Notes under the pieces: generated by a model
Databases searched by the model: none
What the model was told of the DNA's origin: nothing
Seen by the model: only the letters and a program-made list of their open reading frames with translations
DNA from: Polytrichum commune
Taxonomy: Eukaryota > Streptophyta > Polytrichopsida > Polytrichales > Polytrichaceae
DNA: 64,000 bases
Reading direction: 5' to 3'
Assembly (NCBI GenBank): GCA_950295325.1
Contig: OX485803.1
Coordinates: 74,539,554 to 74,603,553 of the forward strand
Position numbers and translations under genes: made by a program
Shown: piece after piece, positions 58,124 to 64,000 of the stretch
Layout: every line of letters begins with the position of its first letter
How positions within the stretch are numbered: position 1 is the stretch's first letter

Positions 58124-61069
58124 ATGACTTCCCATGTGGTCGGATACCCACGCATGGGCCCAAAGAGGGAGCTAAAGTTCGCCCTCGAGTCGTTCTGGGA
58201 TGGCAAGACCCAGGCCTCCGACTTGGAGCAGGTGGCCAAGGAGTTGAGGGCCTCGATCTGGAATCAGATGAGGCAGGCAGGAGTGACCTTGATTCCCAGC
58301 AACACCTTCTCTTACTACGACCAGGTTTTGGACACCACCGCCATGGTTGGTGCCGTGCCTTCCCGTTACGAGTGGGCCGGCGGAGAAATCGGCCATGACG
58401 TGTACTTCTCAATGGCCCGCGGTAATGCAAGCAAGCCCGCCATGGAAATGACGAAGTGGTTCGACATCAACTAGTAAGCGTTCTTCCCCTTGCCTCTGTT
58501 TGCAATGAGAAAACCCTAAACCCCTAAACCCTAAACCCCAAAACCCTGTTTTTGACGCTTCCGATTTGCAATGTAATCAGAGGATTGAGGAGTCTAATGA
58601 AATGCTGTGGTTGTGTACAGCCACTACATTGTCCCAGAGCTCGGCCCTGAGACGAAGTTCCAGTACGCCTCGAAGAAGGCGGTGAGCGAATACAAGGAAG
58701 CCAAGGAGGTGAGGATGACATGTGTTTCATTTTACTGCACGCGTAAATATTGAATTTCAGCGAATGTTTTGGGAGGGTTCATGAAGAGTTTGGGGAGGAT
58801 TTACGAGGGGTCTTTGTGCTGACATTACGGATTTGTTTACAGCTCGGAATCAACACCGTGCCCGTGCTGGTTGGTCCAGTGACATACTTGATGCTGTCGA
58901 AGGCCGACAAGAGCGCACCCAAGGGATTCGACACCCTTTCTCTCCTGGACGCCATCCTCCCAATCTACAAGGAGGTGATCAGCGAGTTGAAGGAAGCAGG
59001 CGCTTCGTGGATCCAGTTGGACGAGCCCAAGCTGGTGATGGACATCGAGTCCTGCCAATACGATGCGTTCAAAAAGGCGTACGCCGTTCTTGGAGAGGTT
59101 TCTGGAGTGAAGTTGCTTGTTGAGACTTTCTTTACCGATCTCCCCGCAGAAGCATACAAGTGAGGAATTCTGGACCGCAATTACGGGCATAGAGTAAAAC
59201 TTTCGTTGAATTTGGTTAATGTTCATATAGTATAGAGTGGTTTTCTGACATTTTGGATGGATCGTGGCAGGACCCTCATCGGTCTGGAGTCCGTCGCCGC
59301 CTTCGGTGTGGACCTGGTACGCGGAGCCAAGACTCTTGAATTGATCAAGGAGCACGGCATTCCCGCCGGAAAGACCTTGTTCGCAGGAGTGGTGGACGGC
59401 AGGAACATCTGGGCCAACGATTTGGCTGCCTCCGTGGCCATCATCGAGGACTTGCAGAGCAAGTTGGGCGCAGAGAATGTGGTGGTTTCCACCTCATGCT
59501 CGCTGTTGCACTCCGCCGTGGATCTAAAGAACGAGACGAAGTTGGACGCGGAACTGAAGTCATGGATGGCATTCGCTGCCCAGAAGTTGCACGAGGTGGT
59601 GGCTTTGGCCAACGCCGTGTCTGGAAAGAAGGATGAGGAGTTCTTCTCCAGCAATGCAGCCGCCCAGGACTCGAGGAGGAACTCCCCACGTGTACACAAC
59701 AAGGCCGTGAAGGAGGCGGTGAGTACCCTCCGCCTTTGTGAATTGAATTTTGTGTTGCAAAATTTGGATACTGGAGAGATGAAATGGGAGTTTACTGCCC
59801 ATCGGGCGGGGTCGTGTATGAGAGTGACAGTAATTTAATGAGAGTATGTGGACGATTGTTTCAGGCTGCCGGTCTTGCGGGATCGGAGCACAGGCGTGCA
59901 ACCCCAGTGTCGACCCGTTTGGAGGAGCAACAGAAGTCGTTGAACTTGCCCATCCTGCCCACGACGACCATCGGATCTTTCCCGCAGACCCCCGAGCTCC
60001 GCAGAGTGTGGCGCGAGGTGAAGAGCAAGAAGATCTCGGAGGAAGAGTACGACAAGGCCATCAATGCAGAGATCGACAACGTCGTGAAGCTCCAGGAGGG
60101 ACTTGACATCGATGTGCTCGTGCACGGAGAGCCAGAGGTAATGACCCCCACGAGGCGTTTTGGTATGTGATGTTTGGCAGTTGAAAGTCAGTTTTGTATG
60201 AACGTGACGGCGATGGGAATTTGTGTATGGGCATGTACCGACCGGGTGGGGATTGAGTGGCATTGCAGAGGAACGACATGGTTGAGTACTTCGGCGAGCA
60301 ATTGGACGGATTCTGCTTCTCCGCCAACGGATGGGTGCAATCTTACGGATCCCGGTGCGTGAAGCCCCCGATCATCTTCGGTGACGTGAGCAGGCCGAAG
60401 GCCATGACTGTGCACTGGTCGACGTACGCCCAGAGCGTGACGAAGAGGCCCATGAAGGGTATGCTGATTGGACCCGTGACGATCCTGAACTGGTCTTTCG
60501 TGAGGAACGACCAGCCCAGGTCTGAGACTTGCTACCAGATTTCCCTGGCCATCAAGGACGAGGTGGAGGATTTGGAAGCCGCGAAGATCACCGTGATCCA
60601 GATCGACGAGGCGGCCCTCGGCGAGGGTCTTCCCCTGCGCAAGTCCGAGCACGCCGACTACTTGAGGTGGGCCGTGCACGGATTCCGCATCACGACGTGC
60701 GGAGTGAAGGACACCACCCAGATCCACACCCACATGTGCTACTTGAACTTCAACGACATCATCCACTCCATCATCGACATGGATGCCGACGTTATCACCA
60801 TTGGGAAATCACGGTCCGACGAGAAGTTGTTGTCCATGTTCCGTGAGGGCGTGCACTACGGAGCTGAGATATTGCGTGCCATTTTACTGGGTTTGTGTAT
60901 TTTGGTGGGCATGGTGTGTTTCATGTCGTTGAGGTTGGAGAGTATGGTGTGTGTATTTCAGATGTTGGTTGTGCTGGAGTCGAAGATAAGGAAGTACGCT
61001 GGGGTGTTACCCGCATTGACGAACTTGGTGAACGCCGCCATGCAGTTGTGTGCGGAGCTGGCCAAGTAG
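58124..61069 (+). pseudogene. METE: METE copy C, open reading frame but catalytic zinc site destroyed
   Basis: Exons 58124-58473, 58621-58708, 58843-59159, 59271-59718, 59865-60137 and 60269 onward match copy A. A 94-bp deletion (equivalent to copy A 47072-47165) removes the end of exon 6, including the [10 protein letters not shown] region, and the 5' splice site. The former intron is then read in frame ([20 protein letters not shown]) into exon 7 up to TAG 61067-61069, predicting about 758 aa. Zn ligand Glu671 is Gly ([11 protein letters not shown]). A 33-bp in-frame deletion in exon 7 removes NPDCGLK with Cys733. His647 and Cys649 remain. Other replacements at conserved positions include R to G in [10 protein letters not shown] to I in MLIGPV and R to W in RRVWREV. 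It is very unlikely to be a methionine synthase; a recently dead gene is the simplest reading. Exons 1-5 are intact and near-identical to B or C-type sequence, probably through gene conversion. Confidence 0.85.
58509..58548. repeat. Short telomere-like repeat in METE C intron 1
   Basis: AAACCCTAAACCCCTAAACC followed by CTAAACCCCAAAACCCTG: about five imperfect CCCTAAA units. Introns 1 of copies A and B lack it at the corresponding place. CCCTAAA is the usual plant telomere unit, so this is an interstitial telomeric-like patch. Confidence 0.85.
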
Positions 61070-62377
61070 ATTCGAAGGAGCGTCGTCGAGCTTCAGCATA
61101 ATACTTTTCAAGAAATTATAACGTAGTAGCCGTAGTTAGGATTAGACGTGCTGGCTTTGAAAGGTAGCGGTTGCATCAGAGGTGGTGGGATGCATCAGTG
61201 CACTACACATCTATTTTGAATTGCTCTGCCGACTCATGTAGGTCTGTTATAGGTTGTCTAGTTTCTAGCTGCCTTTTGTGGGACAAATTGGTTCTGATTT
61301 GTTATCTTATATTGTATATTTGTATATTGTATATTTGCATATTGTACGGAGATTATGTTGATTTGTTTAAATGTTTTTTTGATTTTTAAGGTAGGGAGTT
61401 TAAGTTTTGTTTCTAGTTCGTTCGTTGATGAGTTGTGGCTCTTGCACCTGCGACTAAGACCGTAGTGGTGCTACATTCCATCCTCTCAATGTGACCGTTG
61501 ATGAGTGTTTGATATTTTGTGGTATTTCTCTCTCGAATTTTTGGAGTAAACCTGTCGTTGCAATATGAAAATTCTATGAATTGTATGGTGATTTCTGGTG
61601 TAGGGGCTTCATGTGGTGGATGGTTGTATGGGTGACCTGTGGTACACAATATGTCAAGTTTTAATTTGGCGTTGCAATGGCACTTTTGGTTACCGCATGG
61701 GCACGGCAATAGCCTTGTTGGTACTTTAAATTCTTGAGATGGTCCATTACATGTGCCTGTGTTCATAAGTGTGTAATCCCTTGATATTTTGTTTGAAATG
61801 AGAAGTTTACGTATTTCCCATACAACTTTGTTATGTTCGAGGAGGAGGGCATATAGCCCTTTCCCAAAATGCCGCCTTCTCAGGCGGCCACGTCACCGAT
61901 TTAATTTAGGGTTAGGGTTTGTCGCCGTAGTGCGTGGTCCGACTACACTCACCCAGAAGTTCCAAGCTCACTTGCTCGAATTTTTTGGACGAAGTTCACT
62001 ACAGGTCTTTGTGGTCTGAGAGTTTTGCGTTTTCGCACCAGCAGTGGGCCGACGTTGATCCACCACTGCTGAACTGAACAAGAGAAAGAATGACATCTGC
62101 AATGCTTCCGCTTACGATTCAGAAGATTCAAAAGACTGCAATTTAACCTCCAATTTCTTCCTCGAGTGCATGGCGGGGTTCACGAGAGTTTCGACGTACT
62201 CAGGGATTTCTGTGCAATTTGTTTTGGAAGGCAGTGTGCTTAGGTGGGACAGAAACTGTGGATGATTCAGAGGAAGAGAAGAGAGTACAAATTCGGTGAC
62301 ATCACTTCGAGACTGAAGGAAAGAAATAGAGAGGTTTAGGGTTTCGGAGGTAGAACAGGGGATTGAGAAAATAAGCT
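61070..62377. other. 3' flank of METE C and upstream region of the HARBI1-like locus
   Basis: 61070-61230 aligns with the 3' UTR of copy A (GGAGCGTCGT, GCTTCAGCATAA, AAAGGTAGCGGTTGCATCAG). A (TATTGTATATTTG)n patch lies at 61308-61345. GGGTTAGGGTTT at about 61910 is a telobox-like motif. No coding exon was established. Confidence 0.5.
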
Positions 62378-63709
62378 ATGGAGAATCAAGTGGTATTTGG
62401 GGCGTTGGCAGCATCGGCTGCAGCTGTGAACGTAGCGTTGCAATTTATATCTGGAGCTGTGAGTTTGGCAGGCACATCGGCAGCTGACACAGCTGTTCAG
62501 AACAGACTGGGGAAAAGGAAATACGAAGAAGATGATGACTCGTACATGCCAGCTGTGATATCTGCCATGGCAGATGATGAAGCAATTGCACGTCTGGGAG
62601 ATTACCTCTCTCAACCGAGGAGTCCAAATTGGTGGGATGAATTTTGGGCTTCAGACGATCACCAACCTGAAAGGTGGGTGTCAAACTTTAGGGTTTCTCG
62701 GTCGACATTCATGTACATCTGCTCCCTAGGTAAGCCAGATTTGGAATCAGCAACGCCAGTGAACTTCATGAGCATCGAGGGGAGGTTTATCCCTCTTCAG
62801 AAGCACGTTGCAATTGCATTGCGGCGTCTTGCATCTGGGTATGCACAAAACGTAATTGGAGAGCAGTTTGGGGTGGGGACATCCACGGTATGTAAGATCA
62901 CATGGAAATTTGACCAGTCTATGGAGAAGCGGGCGATGCACCATATGTATTGGCCCAGACTCGGTGAGGAGATGGAGCGGGTGAAGGAAGGGTTTAGGAA
63001 AATGCATGGATTACCAAACTGCTGTGGTGCTATTGATGTCACCCACATTGTGATGGAACTCCAGGTCATTATTTGTGCTGACTCAAACTTACATTGCTTC
63101 CATCATGCAGGCATGACCATGACCACTGGCAGGTACACTAGGGATTGTGATGCATTCTGGACATACATACGGTCAGCAGTTTTTGAGTTGAGTCCCCTTG
63201 TTATGAAGTTGCTGCCACATTATCTCTGTGAATATTGCCCGATGAATAGCACTGATGCAGGTATTGCTCTTGAGTTGAATTTGCGAAGTCAGCCTGATTA
63301 GTTGTTCGGATTAGTTGTTGTTCCGTTGCAGTTGAATCACAACTCTTAATGTTAACATGGGCGAGATTTAATGATCGAGCTTAATCTATGTTAGAGTACA
63401 GACCCTTGTCCCTGCATCCATTTTGATTTATATAGGTAGATTGGTGAGAATCCTCTTTGATTGGTCTTTTATAAATACCCTAGATTTCTTTTGTTTGCAG
63501 GCTGGAGACTCAACAGTAGATTAGTATGACCGTGAGGAGAACTACAGCATGGTTGTTTAAGCGGTTGTGGACAGTGACTTGCGTTTCCGGGATGTTTTCA
63601 GTGGGCTGCCTGGGTCAGTGCCTGATTCAGGGGCTCTGGGCAACTCAGGCCTTTACAGGCGGTGTGAGAGCGAGGAGATTCTAAGAGGCCCTGTTCAATT
63701 ACTGCATGT
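62378..63709 (+). pseudogene. HARBI1-like (PIF/Harbinger) transposase gene, broken
   Basis: Exon 1 (62378-63064, 229 codons, phase 0, CCAG/GTCATT) encodes a plant HARBI1-type protein: NWWDEFWAS, WVSNFRVSRSTFMYIC, VAIALRRLASGYAQNVIGEQ, GVGTSTVCKITWKF, and KMHGLPNCCGAIDVTHIVME with the first Asp of the DDE triad at about residue 221. Exon 2 starts at 63501 after TTTGCAG and continues the DDE domain: AGDSTVD, stop (TAG 63522-63524), YDREENYSMVV, stop (TAA), AVVDSDLRFRDVFSGLPGSV, then PDSGALGNSGLYRRCE with the second Asp. A donor (GCAT/GTAAGC) follows near 63708. The stops sit where the family has Trp and Gln, consistent with single-base changes. The third acidic residue and the rest are not found before the window ends. 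Either a transposase remnant or a decayed domesticated HARBI1. Confidence 0.88.
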
Positions 63710-64000
63710 AAGCTTCGTGAGTCGGATTTCACTTTGAAAGAACAGTGTCCTTGTTAAGGTAGCCTGCAGATTTTGATTTGTCCACACTTTTGAGCAGAGA
63801 TGAGTTGAATTCACCCTATTTCTGAACTAATGGAGCATAATAATGTCACAAATGCAATTTGGTACAGGTGATTAACCTTTGATGTCATTGACCTTCAAAA
63901 ATTTCTCTGACAAATTCTGATTTGCATGGATATTTGACATGCATATTAGAGTGTATCATTACAATCTTACACTGAGCCTCAATCTTAGATTTCTGATCTT
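63710..64000. other. Presumed intron or flank of the HARBI1-like pseudogene
   Basis: AT-rich sequence following the putative donor at about 63708. No further exon of the DDE domain was recognised before the right edge. Confidence 0.45.

Noticed and set aside
57739-58398. 219-codon plus-strand open frame over the METE C leader
   Set aside because: It spans UTR exon, intron, duplicated UTR fragment and exon 1 in a frame different from METE.
63501-63709. RNA editing as an explanation of the HARBI1 exon 2 stops
   Set aside because: Plant C-to-U/U-to-C editing acts in organelles, not on nuclear transcripts, and the changes (TGG to TAG, CAA to TAA) fit ordinary point mutations.

Overview
The window is nuclear DNA of a land plant. 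Three protein families support this: cytosolic cobalamin-independent methionine synthase (METE), a plant LRRC57-like leucine-rich-repeat protein with an acylation-type N-terminus, and a plant HARBI1-like transposase. All have short GT-AG introns, GC-rich exons and AT-rich surroundings. A CCCTAAA-type telomere-like motif lies in one intron. The family versions and gene spacing fit a non-seed plant (bryophyte or lycophyte grade), but the species cannot be fixed from the sequence alone.

Layout. 1-1970 (minus): 5' part of an FAD-dependent oxidoreductase gene that runs off the left edge. 2-7 kb: transposon debris, including one element nested inside another. 7.0-10.5 kb (plus): a complete nine-exon LRR gene (267 aa). 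10.5-43 kb: no convincing active gene. This stretch is filled with short non-autonomous DNA transposons, several with exact target-site duplications: Harbinger/Tourist-like (3-bp TNA), Mutator-like (9 bp, including a 1.1-kb palindrome) and hAT-like (8 bp). Dispersed repeat families, microsatellites and long C/G homopolymers fill the rest. A decayed METE exon 1, split by a Mutator-type MITE, lies at 40.9-41.3 kb.

43.3-61.1 kb: a tandem array of three METE genes, each with a 5'-UTR intron. Copy A (763 aa) and copy B (765 aa, one extra intron) look functional and carry the Zn ligands His647, Cys649, Glu671 and Cys733. Copy C keeps an open frame but has lost Glu671 (now Gly) and Cys733 (33-bp deletion). 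A 94-bp deletion removes the end of its exon 6 and the 5' splice site, so intron sequence is read in frame as a hydrophobic stretch. Identity between copies is patchy (A like C in the 5' part, B like C in exons and introns 4-5, A and B apparently identical from exon 6 on), which indicates gene conversion.

62.4-63.7 kb: a HARBI1-like transposase gene whose second exon contains two in-frame stops. METE makes methionine from homocysteine and methyltetrahydrofolate-glutamate, so the array bears on dosage in the methyl cycle. The other genes show no pathway link to it.
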